Shown piece by piece: positions 53,250 through 61,738 of a stretch of 64,000 bases of DNA. A program made the position numbers and the translations under genes. The notes under the pieces were generated by a model. The model ran no database searches and was not told the DNA's origin. It saw nothing but the letters and a program-made list of their open reading frames with translations. Position 1 is the first letter of the stretch, and each line of letters opens with the position of its first letter. Location of the stretch: assembly GCA_040217175.1 (NCBI GenBank), contig JAVJNT010000001.1, positions 496,001-560,000 on the forward strand. Reading direction: 5' to 3'. The DNA is from Phycisphaerales bacterium (lineage in GTDB: Bacteria > Planctomycetota > Phycisphaerae > Phycisphaerales > UBA1924).

Positions 53250-54350
53250 ATGGATCGCATCGCTTCGACCGTTTCTGTTCTTGCGCTGCTCGCCGCCAGC
53301 GGCATGGCCCTTGGCCAGCACACCGACGGCGCCACCCTGACCGAGGAGGCGGTGCCGTCCGACCGGGCCGGCTGGCTGGCCCTCGGCGACGCGTTGTTCA
53401 CGCCAGAGAACGTGAGCATCCTGACGGGCGACACCGGCAACCTGGGCATCGAGTTCGCCTGGGGCTACTACTGGGTGACCCACAACGGCGCCTTCGCCAC
53501 CGGCACTCAGGTGCTCGTCCAGTTCGACTCCGACTGGAACGAGGTCGAGAGCTACCTGCAGCTGACCAACTCGCCCTCGTGGGGCCAGCGCGACGGTGCC
53601 TCGATCGAGAGCGAGAACCTCCTGTTCTTCGGCGCCGAGGGCGGCGAGCTCTGCGAGTACGTGTTCGATCCGGGCACGCAGCGCCTGGACCTCGGCGCCT
53701 CGACGCTCGGAACCTCGGGCGCTCTGGGCACCGTCCGTGCCCTGGCTTACGACCCGACCCGCGAGCAGTTCTACACCAAGAACTTCGGCGACACCATCCA
53801 GATCCTCGATCGTGATGGCTTCCTGCTGGACCTGATCGCCGCCGACCCGTCGGCCTACGGCGCCGCGTACGACGCCGTCAACGACACGGTGTGGTTCTAC
53901 TCCTACATCGACGTGGCCGCGGGCACGACCATCCCCAACACCCGTGCGGTCGAGTGGGATCCGGACACCCAGGTCCTCACCGGTCGTGAGTTCGACGCGG
54001 TCGGCTCGTCGCCGTCGGCGACGATCGTGTACCACCTTCCCGGTGGTTTCGACATCCACACCGAGGGCGATTGCACCTACGCGATCGCCATGAACCAGGG
54101 CGGCGACGACGACGGCCTCGGCGGCACCGTCGACCTCGACTTCGTCAGCTTCTGGGAGATCGCCGGCGATTGCGCCGGTGGCGGTTGCCGCGCTGACCTC
54201 GACGGCGACGGCGAGCTGACGCTCTTCGACTTCCTGACCTTCTCGAACCTGTTCGACGCCGGCGACCTGACCGCCGACTTCGACGGCGACGGCGTGCTGA
54301 CGCTGTTCGACTTCCTGACCTTCTCCAACGAGTTCGACGCCGGCTGCTGA
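53250..54350 (+). CDS. Secreted propeller-like protein with GC-type dockerin-like C-terminus
   Basis: A 366-residue protein, ATG at 53250 after AAGGAGAGG. Signal peptide ISTVSVLALLAASGMALGQ-like (RIASTVSVLALLAASGMALG). The mature part has blade-like repeats (LGIEFAWGYYWVTHNGAF, LVQFDSDWNEVESYLQ, IQILDRDGFLLDLIA), as in SBBP/propeller proteins of sugar- or wall-associated function; no active site seen. The tail loops DLDGDGELTLFDF and DFDGDGVLTLFDF are followed by LTFSN rather than LAFQN and end AGC. This FSN variant is shared only with the neighbour at 54603. A strong terminator follows. Confidence 0.84.
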   Translation: MDRIASTVSVLALLAASGMALGQHTDGATLTEEAVPSDRAGWLALGDALFTPENVSILTGDTGNLGIEFAWGYYWVTHNGAFATGTQVLVQFDSDWNEVESYLQLTNSPSWGQRDGASIESENLLFFGAEGGELCEYVFDPGTQRLDLGASTLGTSGALGTVRALAYDPTREQFYTKNFGDTIQILDRDGFLLDLIAADPSAYGAAYDAVNDTVWFYSYIDVAAGTTIPNTRAVEWDPDTQVLTGREFDAVGSSPSATIVYHLPGGFDIHTEGDCTYAIAMNQGGDDDGLGGTVDLDFVSFWEIAGDCAGGGCRADLDGDGELTLFDFLTFSNLFDAGDLTADFDGDGVLTLFDFLTFSNEFDAGC

Positions 54351-54387
54351 TCGACCCCGGGTCGTTCGACATCCAGTAACACACACG

Positions 54388-54423
54388 CGGCCCCGAATCT
54401 CTATCAGATTCGGGGCCGTGTTG
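54388..54423 (+). terminator. Intrinsic terminator
   Basis: CGGCCCCGAATCT and AGATTCGGGGCCG form a perfect 13-bp stem with a CTATC loop (54388-54418), followed by TGTTG. It starts 38 bases after the stop at 54350 and ends that transcript before the gene at 54603. Confidence 0.8.
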
Positions 54424-54602
54424 CGTTCATGATCGGTCTCGGCGTAGCAGCATCTTGCTCCCGACGCCGAAACGTCGCTTGGTCGTGAAACTCTCGCCGT
54501 CCCGTTGGCTAATGGCACAGTGTCCGTGTTGCCATGGCCTCGGCTACGCGTCCGGGGAGGGACGAGGGAGGCCTTCCTTTTCCCCAGAGGGAGGATCATC
54601 AG

Positions 54603-55412
54603 ATGTATTCAAAGATTGCAGTTCCCGCGGCGTTCACGCTGCTCGTTGCCGGCACGGTCCAGGCCGATCCGGTGCGTCTGTCGCACAGCGTCGAGGAGTT
54701 CCTCGTCACCGGCGGCACCGCCATCGCCTGTGCCTCGACCGGCACGCCGCAGACGTCCAGCGATAACCAGTTCTGGCGGGCGTTCACGCTGAGCGATTTC
54801 GGCATTACCGAGGCCGTCACGATCGAGAACCTTGAGATCGGCATCGAGAATCTCGCGCTGCCGACGCTCATCGAGCTCGATGTCACCATCAATCTCTACC
54901 AGGCGCCCGGCGGTTCAACTCCGGCGTTCGGGCTCGATCTCGTTGGCACGACGGTCGCGACGCTCACGGACCGTGCCCTTGAGGTCATCACCGTCGACGT
55001 GTCCGGCGTTGTCAACGCCGACAACGCTCTCATCGTCGAGATCAACGTGCCGAACCTCCAGGACCTGTCGGGCGGTCTGACCGGCGACGTGTACTTCCCT
55101 GGTGCCAACTCGTTCGGCGAGACCGACCCGAGCTACATCAGCTCCACCGGCTGTGGCACGGCCAGCCCGACCGCCTACGGCGACATCGGCTTCCCTGACG
55201 TTCACCTGATCATCATCGCCAATGGTGAGACCGGTGGCGTTGCCTGCCGCGTCGATCTCGACGGCGACGGCGAACTGACGCTCTTCGATTTCCTGACCTT
55301 CTCGAACCTGTTCGATGCCGGCGACCTAGCCGCCGACTTCGACGGCGACGGCGTGCTCACGATCTTCGACTTCCTGACCTTCTCGAACGAATTCGACGCC
55401 GGCTGCCCGTAA
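54603..55412 (+). CDS. Secreted protein with GC-type dockerin-like C-terminus (FSN variant), unknown function
   Basis: A 269-residue protein, GGGAGG upstream of ATG 54603. Signal peptide MYSKIAVPAAFTLLVAGTVQA. The mature domain is a jelly-roll-like exported beta domain (FWRAFTLSDFGITEAVTIEN, LIELDVTINLYQAPGG, EINVPNLQDLSGGLTGDVYF), like those in many planctomycete and Bacteroidetes surface proteins. The tail has DLDGDGELTLFDF and DFDGDGVLTIFDF, each followed by LTFSN, and ends AGCP, nearly identical to the tail of the preceding gene, so the pair probably shares recent domain ancestry. Function unknown. Confidence 0.83.
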   Translation: MYSKIAVPAAFTLLVAGTVQADPVRLSHSVEEFLVTGGTAIACASTGTPQTSSDNQFWRAFTLSDFGITEAVTIENLEIGIENLALPTLIELDVTINLYQAPGGSTPAFGLDLVGTTVATLTDRALEVITVDVSGVVNADNALIVEINVPNLQDLSGGLTGDVYFPGANSFGETDPSYISSTGCGTASPTAYGDIGFPDVHLIIIANGETGGVACRVDLDGDGELTLFDFLTFSNLFDAGDLAADFDGDGVLTIFDFLTFSNEFDAGCP

Positions 55413-55448
55413 GCCGCGACACCGTTCTCGTTCATCACGCAAAGTCCT

Positions 55449-55520
55449 GGTCAGCCATCATCCTCCCCGAGGCTGACCGTTCCGGGCGAGTTCCGCATCG
55501 CGGGCTCGCCCGGGCTTGTT
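55449..55520. terminator. Double hairpin between convergent genes
   Basis: Two hairpins: GGTCAGCC/GGCTGACC (55449-55478, 14-base loop) and CCGGGCGAG/CTCGCCCGG (55482-55513, 14-base loop), the second followed by GCTTGTTGCGTT. They lie between the dockerin-type gene ending 55412 and the M20 gene ending 55528, so they probably terminate both. Confidence 0.65.
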
Positions 55521-55527
55521 GCGTTCT

Positions 55528-56769
55528 TCAGACCGCTCGACTCAGACGCGAGATGAGCACCGCGAGTAACTGGCAGCGCTCAACGAGGCTCGCCAACTCG
55601 ATCCACTCTGTAGGAGTGTGCAGCCCGCCGCCTCGCACGCCGAGCGTGTCGATCGTCGGCAGCCCCGCGTCTTGCAGGATGTTGCCGTCGCACACCCCAC
55701 CGGTACTAGCGAACGGCAGGCTCTGTCCGAGCACCTCGGCGACGGACCGGGCGTGGAGCGCGAGTGCTTCGGTCGCTGCAGTCAGCGGCTTCGCCGGACG
55801 GTTGAACGAGCGTCGGACGATGATGGCGGCTTGGTCGTGTTCGCAGGCCGTGTTCGGTGTTGCCAAAACGTCGAGAGCGGCACCCATGCGATCGCCGACT
55901 TCCTGATTCGGGTACCGCGCATTGCCCCAAGCTGCGGCGTGATCGGGGACGGCGTTCGTGGCGGTTCCTCCCTCGACGGGGCCGACGCTCATGATGTACG
56001 AGCCTTCCTTGGTCGGGTCGGCCATGTCGCCGACCGCGGCGATCGCGCGGGCCAATGCCGTCACGGCACTCACGCCTCCGCGGAAGTCTCGCCCGACGTG
56101 GGATGAGCGCCCGAGGGCCTCGATCATGAACTGGCCGCTGCCCATCCGCTCGATGGCGAGTTCGCCACCGGGAAGTGCGGGCTCGAGTGCGAGGCCGAAG
56201 TCATGCTGGTTTGCCTGATCGCGCAGCGCCGCCTCGCTGTGGTAGCTGCCGGTCTCCTCGTCGGCGTTGAGCAGGTACGTCCAGCTCGCGGGCACGCCGG
56301 CTTCTTCCAGGCTCTCGAGCGCGCACGCGGCGATGACGAGCCCACCCTTCATGTCGACGCAGCCCGGGCCGACCGCGGTTGCGCCGTCCTCGGCGACCGT
56401 GAGTTCTTGGAACGGGCCGCCGGCGGGGTGCACGGTGTCGAGGTGGCCGGCGATGAGGACTCGACGCATTCCGGGCCGCAGCCGACCCAACACGGCGGTT
56501 GGTGGCACGCCGTCCGCGGCTGCGCCGCGTAGCCAGTCGGGCCGGTCGTCGCCCGGAACGAGTGTTGAGGTCGCGCCGAGCTTCGCCATGCGTTCGGTGA
56601 ACACCTGCCTCGTGGCCTCGATGCCCTCGCCGCCGCCGGGGCCCGTCGGCGTCTCGACGTGGCGCCTCAGATCGTCGAGAAGAAAGCCGGCCTTCGACTC
56701 GATGATGTCGCAGGCGCTTCGTTCTTCTCTGGTCAATTCAATCTGGGTCGCTTCTCGTTCGGTCTTCAC
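55528..56769 (-). CDS. M20-family metallopeptidase (glutamate carboxypeptidase/deacetylase type)
   Basis: A 413-residue enzyme. GTG at 56769 overlaps the dapF stop (GTGA), which fixes the start; the longer open frame reads antisense through dapF. Metal-site motifs: VLIAGHLDTVHPAGGPF near residue 90, GPGCVDMKGGLVIA near 120 (bridging Asp), LLNADEETGSYHSE near 155 (catalytic Glu-Glu) and GVRGGGLHTPTEWIEL near 385 (last His). The VCDGNILQDAGLPTIDTLG region fits carboxypeptidase-G2/ArgE-like relatives. Translationally coupled to dapF; an N-acyl amino acid is a likely substrate, possibly in lysine synthesis, but that is inference. Confidence 0.9.
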   Translation of the reverse strand: MKTEREATQIELTREERSACDIIESKAGFLLDDLRRHVETPTGPGGGEGIEATRQVFTERMAKLGATSTLVPGDDRPDWLRGAAADGVPPTAVLGRLRPGMRRVLIAGHLDTVHPAGGPFQELTVAEDGATAVGPGCVDMKGGLVIAACALESLEEAGVPASWTYLLNADEETGSYHSEAALRDQANQHDFGLALEPALPGGELAIERMGSGQFMIEALGRSSHVGRDFRGGVSAVTALARAIAAVGDMADPTKEGSYIMSVGPVEGGTATNAVPDHAAAWGNARYPNQEVGDRMGAALDVLATPNTACEHDQAAIIVRRSFNRPAKPLTAATEALALHARSVAEVLGQSLPFASTGGVCDGNILQDAGLPTIDTLGVRGGGLHTPTEWIELASLVERCQLLAVLISRLSRAV

Positions 56770-57659
56770 GGTGACAGCATAGCCGCCGGCGAACGGCTCC
56801 AGTCTCCATCGAACACGAAGGTCGCCGGTCCGGTCTGACGAACGACGCCGTCGCCGCCGGCTGATTCTGGCTTCCACGACACGCGCAGATCGCCGCCCGG
56901 AAGGGAGAGCACCGCCTCGTGGTCGAGCAATCCCGCCAGCACGCCGGCGACCAGCACGGCGCACGCGCCGGTGCCGCATGCCCGTGTCGGGCCCGAGCCG
57001 CGTTCCCAGGTGTGGACGATCGCGTGGGCTCGCGAAACGATGCGAACGAGGTGTGCGTTGGTTCGTTCCGTAAACGCCGGATGGTGTTCGATCACCGGTC
57101 CGAGGCGGCGTGACTCTGCGGCGAGATCTTCCCCGAGCCATCGGTTGTCGGACGCGAAGGCCACGGCGTGCGGATTCCCCATCGAGACGGCGGAGAAGAC
57201 CAGTAAGCTGCCTTCGACGTCGATGCTCGGTGGGCCCTGGGACCGAAGCGATGATGCGTCGACGTGACAGTCGGCGAGCGCGAGGCCCGGCGTGCCCATG
57301 TCGACGCAAGCCCGGCCGTCTTCCAGTGGTTCGCACTGCAGCACACGCCGGCCCGACTCGATGCGGAGGGTGGCGGTGCGCATGCCCAGACGCTCGCGCG
57401 CAAACCGGGCAACGCACCGCGTGCCGTTGCCGCAAGCGTCCGACTCGCTCCCGTCGGCGTTGAACGTTCGCATCCGAGCGTGGTTGATGTCGTGCCTTGG
57501 CGGGCAGATGAGGATGACGCCATCACCGCCGATGCCGGTATGCCGATCGCTCAATTCGATCGCGAGGGCCGGCCAATCCATGTGCTCGAGCGCGGGCTCG
57601 GTCAGCGCGTCGACATAGACGTAGTCGTTGCCCAAGCCGTGCATCTTGGTGAACCGCAT
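56766..57659 (-). CDS. dapF: Diaminopimelate epimerase
   Basis: A 297-residue enzyme, family length. ATG at 57659 with GGAGGG upstream is chosen over earlier in-frame starts. FTKMHGLGNDYVYVDA is the typical start. The two catalytic Cys motifs are present: ADGSESDACGNGTRCVARF near residue 80 and GSGPTRACGTGACAVLV near 235. It interconverts LL- and meso-diaminopimelate for lysine and peptidoglycan, implying that this organism makes meso-DAP. It lies between an M48 protease gene and an M20 peptidase gene on the same strand. Confidence 0.97.
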   Translation of the reverse strand: MRFTKMHGLGNDYVYVDALTEPALEHMDWPALAIELSDRHTGIGGDGVILICPPRHDINHARMRTFNADGSESDACGNGTRCVARFARERLGMRTATLRIESGRRVLQCEPLEDGRACVDMGTPGLALADCHVDASSLRSQGPPSIDVEGSLLVFSAVSMGNPHAVAFASDNRWLGEDLAAESRRLGPVIEHHPAFTERTNAHLVRIVSRAHAIVHTWERGSGPTRACGTGACAVLVAGVLAGLLDHEAVLSLPGGDLRVSWKPESAGGDGVVRQTGPATFVFDGDWSRSPAAMLSP

Positions 57660-57685
57660 GCCGCCCTCCATGCGCGAGCGCGTGG

Positions 57686-59107
57686 TCAAAGCGAGAACCA
57701 ACCCTGCCACAGGCCGACCAGCATGACGGTCCCCGCGATCGCAAGCGTCGTGAGCGTAGCCAGCCGGAGCGTGAATACCCGCCGGTCAACCGGGAGGCGC
57801 CGGCTGGGCAGGCCAGCCAGACGCGCGAGTGCCCGCTGGCGTTGACGGACCGAGCCGTGGCGAAAGCCCCAGCGGTTCGGATCAACGCCGTTGAGCGCAC
57901 ACACGCGGTCGAGTGCGGCGGCCATCGAGTCGGGGCCGCCCTGGTGCACGATTGCCGGGTCGTCTTCGTTTTCGCGGGCGATGGCCGTGCTCAGGGCGAC
58001 GGCCGCCCGTGCGTCGGCGTGCCGCTCGATGAGCCGGCTGATGGCCCCGAAGCCCAGCACGGCTGCGGTGGCGACGAGCAGCAAAGCTGACAGTTCCGCC
58101 AGGCCGCGCCCGAGACCGGCGTTCTGGCCGAACCACGCGAGGGCGGGCTCGACCAGACCCAGGGCGGTCACGAGGGCCAACATCGCCAGCACGATCCACA
58201 GCACGTGGTGCTGGCGGACGTGCGCGAGCTCGTGGGCGACGACGGCGTCGAACTCGTGCCGGGGCATGCCCTGCAGCAGCGGCTCGGTGACCAGCATGTA
58301 GCGAGCCCATGGCAGGAGGCCCAGGATGGCCGCATTGGCCGACGGATGGGCCCACAGCCGCACGCCCGTGATGCGCGCCCCCATCTGGTCGCACAGCGTG
58401 GCGATGCGTTGGCGGGCCTCTCCATCGCCGAGCGAGCGGGTTCCGAGCACGCGCACGATGATGGCAGGCGAGAACGCGACGATGGCGATCGTGCCCGCGA
58501 TATCGATCGTGCGCCAGGCGAGCGCCGGCTGGCCCCCGAGCACGTACTCGACCGTCTCGTGCCAGCAGACGATCAGCAGCACCGGTACGAGCGGCATCGC
58601 CAGCATCGCCCGGGCTCGGCTGATGGTTGCCTCCCAGCGCGTCGGCGGACGCTCGACCAGGCCTCCCGCATCGAGCTCGCGGACGAGCATTGCCTGCCGC
58701 ATGCGGTCGTGCAGCGGATGCTCGGCCCAGGTAATCGCAAGCAGCGCGAGCAGCGGGGGGGCGGCGGCGGCCATCTCGTCTAGACCGATCCACGCTCCCA
58801 TCAGCGACTCGACGGCGCCGAGGCCGTTGGACGTCACGCTCCAGATTGCGAAGGGCAGGACGACGAGCCAGCGGAGCTTTTCGCTCAGGCCGAGCCCGCG
58901 GCGAAGCAAACGCCACGAACCGCGATAGGCCGCCGCCCGCGCGCATGCGGGCAGGGCGACGAGCGCCACGGACGCCACCAGGAACGACCACCCGGCGGCG
59001 ACCACGAACTGCCACCCCGAGCCCTCGCTCGCGGCGCCACGCGCGGCGGCGAGGTCGTTGCCCAGCAGCAGGCCCACGAGGATGATCAGGACGTGGATGC
59101 TGGGCAC
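57686..59107 (-). CDS. M48-family membrane metalloprotease
   Basis: A 473-residue protein, GTG start at 59107. Hydrophobic helices at the N-terminus (HVLIILVGLLLGNDLAAA, GWSFLVASVALVALP), near 170-200 and around 300-340, and one at the C-terminus. The zinc motif VVAHELAHVRQHH is near residue 290 (HExxH), with the third ligand in LIERHADARAAVAL near 360 (ExxxD). This is the HtpX/Oma1-like gluzincin type, normally an inner-membrane quality-control or Ste24-like protease. It is 26 bases upstream of dapF and 13 after the lipoprotein gene on the same strand. Confidence 0.93.
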   Translation of the reverse strand: MPSIHVLIILVGLLLGNDLAAARGAASEGSGWQFVVAAGWSFLVASVALVALPACARAAAYRGSWRLLRRGLGLSEKLRWLVVLPFAIWSVTSNGLGAVESLMGAWIGLDEMAAAAPPLLALLAITWAEHPLHDRMRQAMLVRELDAGGLVERPPTRWEATISRARAMLAMPLVPVLLIVCWHETVEYVLGGQPALAWRTIDIAGTIAIVAFSPAIIVRVLGTRSLGDGEARQRIATLCDQMGARITGVRLWAHPSANAAILGLLPWARYMLVTEPLLQGMPRHEFDAVVAHELAHVRQHHVLWIVLAMLALVTALGLVEPALAWFGQNAGLGRGLAELSALLLVATAAVLGFGAISRLIERHADARAAVALSTAIARENEDDPAIVHQGGPDSMAAALDRVCALNGVDPNRWGFRHGSVRQRQRALARLAGLPSRRLPVDRRVFTLRLATLTTLAIAGTVMLVGLWQGWFSL

Positions 59108-59120
59108 GAGGCGGGGCCGA

Positions 59121-60647
59121 TCAGTTGCCGTTCATGATGGACGGCACGCGTGGCAGGGCGCCCAGGTCGACGCTAGCGGGCGCATCGATGTAGGCGTCGA
59201 CGTTCAGCTCGTCCTCGTTGATGGAGGTCATGACCACGCCCAGGCGGCCCTGGGCGCGGGCTTGGGCGAAGTCTTCGGCGCTCGGTCCGGCGAAGCGGCT
59301 GTTTCGCTTTCGCATCACGTGGAAGTGGTACATCGCCAGGGCCCGCACGCTCTGCTCGACCATGTCAGAAGACGCAACGAACTGGTCGTCGCCCTTGCGA
59401 TGCTGCGGTCGAGGCGGGTACATCTGGGCGACGAACCGGCCCGAGCCATCGACGAACAGCAGCCCGCCGTACTCGGTGGTGTCGTCCTCGCGGTCCATCT
59501 CGACCTGCTCGAAGATGCGGCGCATGACCTCGGGATCGTGCAGCGCGACGTCGACGGCGAGCATGCCCAGCAGGTCGCCCCAGGTCAGCATGGGCGCGCT
59601 CACGTCGAGCGAATCTGGGATGCCGCGGAGCTCGCGCGTGTCGGCGCGGCGTGGGGTGGTCTCGCGATCGCCGATGCGCGCCCGGAGGCGGCCCTCGAGC
59701 TGCAGGCGCGTATCGCGCATCCAGGGCTCGCGGTAGACCGAGGCCCACCGCACGGCTTCGAGGTTGCGCAGCTTCAGGCCCTCGGCCTGTTCGGGGCTAA
59801 GCCGCGCCACGGCCTGGGCGGTCTCCTGCCACCACGGACCGTCGGCGTCCTGGTACAGCGTCATGAGCCAGCGCAGTTCCTCGCCGTTGCGGGGCACGAC
59901 GCCCAGCTCGCTCAGGCCGCGCCGGATCGCCCGCAGCGTCTGGGCGCCTTGCTGGTCGGTGGGCAGGTCGGCTCGGGACAGGACTTCGCGTCGCGCCTCT
60001 CCGCTGGGGTCGAGCCGCGCGAGCAGGTCCCAGGCCGCCTCGCGGGCGCGGGCGTCCAGGTCGATCGATCCGAGGGTGCCCTGCCGCGGACTGAGGAACA
60101 CGCGCGTGGCGATGAGCTCGAGCGAGGCGTCGGGGTTGAGCGACTCGAGGATCACCCGCTCGACGCGGTCCGCGTCGGCGATCTCGGCGTCCTCGATGGC
60201 ATAGGAACGCACGAACGCGGCGGTGAGGTCCTGCCAGCCTCGCGAGACCGCCTGGCGTCCCATCCGGCGGATGACCTGGTAGTCCTGCTCGGTGGGCACG
60301 CGGGCGCGGATAAAGTTCTCCGAGTCTTGCAGGCCCGACCACGAGTCGTCGCTCATGAGCAGGTCGACGGCGGCGTGTCGGAGCTCCTGGGGCGTCTGGG
60401 CGCTCCAGACGAGGTCCTTGAGCGGGCCGCGGATGGGCCGGCGGTTGCCGTCGGCCTCTTCCCAGGCCACCCGCATCGCCGCCACGCGGTCGGGCACCCG
60501 CAACTCGGGATTCTGGAAGTCGGTGAGCGGGTCGCCGCTGACCTGCTGGGTGCGGCTCGCGCACGCCGGAAGGAGGATCGTGGCCGCGGCGAGCAAGCCG
60601 AGGCAGACGCTGAGAAATACGACGTTCGGTGCTGCGGATCGCTGCAT
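59121..60647 (-). CDS. Lipoprotein with JAMM/MPN-like C-terminal motif, unknown function
   Basis: A 508-residue protein, ATG at 60647. Lipobox LLPAC near residue 29. The middle ~350 residues are helical and repeat-like (VERVILESLNPDASLELIA, EAAWDLLARLDPSGEARREV), resembling HEAT-type solenoids. The C-terminal ~110 residues have YGGLLFVDGSGRFVAQMYPP, then YHFH, a ~10-residue loop, GPSAEDF and GVVMTSI. That order looks like the metal site of JAMM/MPN peptidases (HxH...GPSxxD), although the spacing differs. It heads the M48-dapF-M20 gene run. If active it would be a surface isopeptidase-like enzyme; this is not proven. Confidence 0.75.
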   Translation of the reverse strand: MQRSAAPNVVFLSVCLGLLAAATILLPACASRTQQVSGDPLTDFQNPELRVPDRVAAMRVAWEEADGNRRPIRGPLKDLVWSAQTPQELRHAAVDLLMSDDSWSGLQDSENFIRARVPTEQDYQVIRRMGRQAVSRGWQDLTAAFVRSYAIEDAEIADADRVERVILESLNPDASLELIATRVFLSPRQGTLGSIDLDARAREAAWDLLARLDPSGEARREVLSRADLPTDQQGAQTLRAIRRGLSELGVVPRNGEELRWLMTLYQDADGPWWQETAQAVARLSPEQAEGLKLRNLEAVRWASVYREPWMRDTRLQLEGRLRARIGDRETTPRRADTRELRGIPDSLDVSAPMLTWGDLLGMLAVDVALHDPEVMRRIFEQVEMDREDDTTEYGGLLFVDGSGRFVAQMYPPRPQHRKGDDQFVASSDMVEQSVRALAMYHFHVMRKRNSRFAGPSAEDFAQARAQGRLGVVMTSINEDELNVDAYIDAPASVDLGALPRVPSIMNGN

Positions 60648-60751
60648 GGTGCAATACTATCGGTAGGCGAACGCCGATCGTCCCAGCCTGCGGGCGAGAT
60701 GGCCCAGGGGCGTGTCCCGCCTCGCCGCCGACCCACGGAGGACCGCCAGCC

Positions 60752-61057
60752 TTGGCCAAGGAACACAGCCTGCCCCAGGCCGATCAGAACGCCTCGAGCC
60801 GAGGCCCGGGCGGCCCCGCGCCCTCGGGCAGCTCGGAGGAGCGGGTGCGGCAGGTGATCGAGCAGATCCGCCCGAGCATCCAGGCCGACGGGGGGGACGT
60901 GGAGTTCCTCGAGTTCACCGGCGAGGGCGTGGTCCGCATCCGGCTGCACGGGGCCTGCGTGGGCTGCCCCAGCAGCAGCCTGACGCTCCAGATGGGCCTG
61001 GAGCGGAACCTCCGCGAGCACGTGCCCGAGGTCGAGGCGGTCGAAGCCATCGACTGA
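60752..61057 (+). CDS. NifU C-terminal-domain protein (Fe-S cluster scaffold)
   Basis: A 101-residue protein. TTG at 60752 is chosen because GGAGGA lies ten bases upstream, and any earlier start would overlap the divergent gene. Residues ~30-100 are the NifU/NfuA C-terminal domain: ERVRQVIEQIRPSIQADGGD, VEFLEFTGEGVVRIRLHG, then GACVGCPSSSLTLQMGLE with the CxxC motif that binds a 4Fe-4S cluster between two monomers. It helps transfer clusters to apo-enzymes. The N-terminus is short and Ser/Gly-rich. Single gene; no other isc/suf gene is present. Confidence 0.92.
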   Translation: MAKEHSLPQADQNASSRGPGGPAPSGSSEERVRQVIEQIRPSIQADGGDVEFLEFTGEGVVRIRLHGACVGCPSSSLTLQMGLERNLREHVPEVEAVEAID

Positions 61058-61249
61058 GGCCCGCCCGGCACTCGGGCCAACATGAAACGACCCCGAGCGA
61101 CGGTCGCCGAACGTCTTGCCCAGATTGACAGACACCGACCGGCTGGCTCGCGCTAAGTCGTTGGACGCCAGCGATCTGCGCGTTATCGGGGACGAACGGG
61201 GGGCCGCGGACGAAATTTCGCGCGATTGATGGGCCTGTCGGTTACACTC

Positions 61250-61419
61250 GACCGTTGTTGGCCCGTATGACCGGTGGTGGGATCGCGGATCCTGGGATGG
61301 ACCCGGGTGCCGCGGGTCATTGAGTCGGAGTGGGAAGAGGGATGGCGGCCCATGGTGGGGCCGCCGCGGACCGGCAGGAGAGGCCGGCCTCCGCAAAAGA
61401 GCCGCATGGTGGTGCTGCG
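61250..61419 (+). promoter_or_regulatory. csrA leader with GGA motifs and hairpins
   Basis: At least nine GGA words lie in the ~130 bases before the csrA ATG, four of them packed in 61280-61305 and others in AGTCGGAGTGGGAAGAGGGA. A stable hairpin (GGCGGCCC/GGGCCGCC, loop ATGGTG, 61344-61365) is followed by the palindrome GAGGCCGGCCTC. CsrA binds GGA in loops, so this leader is suited to autoregulation. The rest of the gap 61058-61249 shows no gene. Confidence 0.45.
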
Positions 61420-61659
61420 ATGCTTGTGATCACGAGGCGTGAGGGCGAGGAAGTGGTGGTCGGCGACCCGAAGAACCCCATCGGGGTCGTTCGGATCGCC
61501 TCGATCAAGGGCGACCGCATCCGGCTTGCCTTCGACTTCCCCAGGACCATCGACGTGCACCGGCGGGAGGTCGCCGAGCAGATCGCGGCCGAGGGCGACG
61601 ACGAGACGCCCGCGCCCGAGATCGAGGTGCGCATCAAGGACGCTGCGGCGCCGGCGTAG
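61420..61659 (+). CDS. csrA: Carbon storage regulator CsrA
   Basis: A 79-residue protein, ATG at 61420. MLVITRREGEEVVVGDPKNP is the family start, with the RNA-binding strand residues in LVITRREGE. VVRIASIKGDRIRLAFDFPR and TIDVHRREVAEQI complete the dimer fold; the conserved Arg in VHRRE is present. The C-terminal tail (ETPAPEIEVRIKDAAAPA) is longer than in E. coli. It binds GGA sites in leaders and controls flagellin, motility and carbon storage. The FlgM-like and MAF genes at the other end of the window fit that role. No fliW is seen beside it. A huge hairpin follows. Confidence 0.96.
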   Translation: MLVITRREGEEVVVGDPKNPIGVVRIASIKGDRIRLAFDFPRTIDVHRREVAEQIAAEGDDETPAPEIEVRIKDAAAPA

Positions 61660-61666
61660 CGAGACT

Positions 61667-61730
61667 TCCAGATGGCACATGGCCAGATGGCAGATTCCGG
61701 AATCTGCCATCTGGCCATGTGCTATCTGGA
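61667..61730. repeat. 64-nt near-perfect inverted repeat (terminator-like)
   Basis: Two 32-base arms with one mismatch and no loop, centred at 61698/61699 (GATTCCGGAATC). It contains the direct sub-repeat CAGATGGCA on both flanks. It lies 7 bases after csrA and 8 bases before the stop of the convergent dockerin-type gene. The length far exceeds that of a usual intrinsic terminator and there is no clean U tract, although AGATCTTCTCT follows. Confidence 0.85.
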
Positions 61731-61738
61731 GATCTTCT

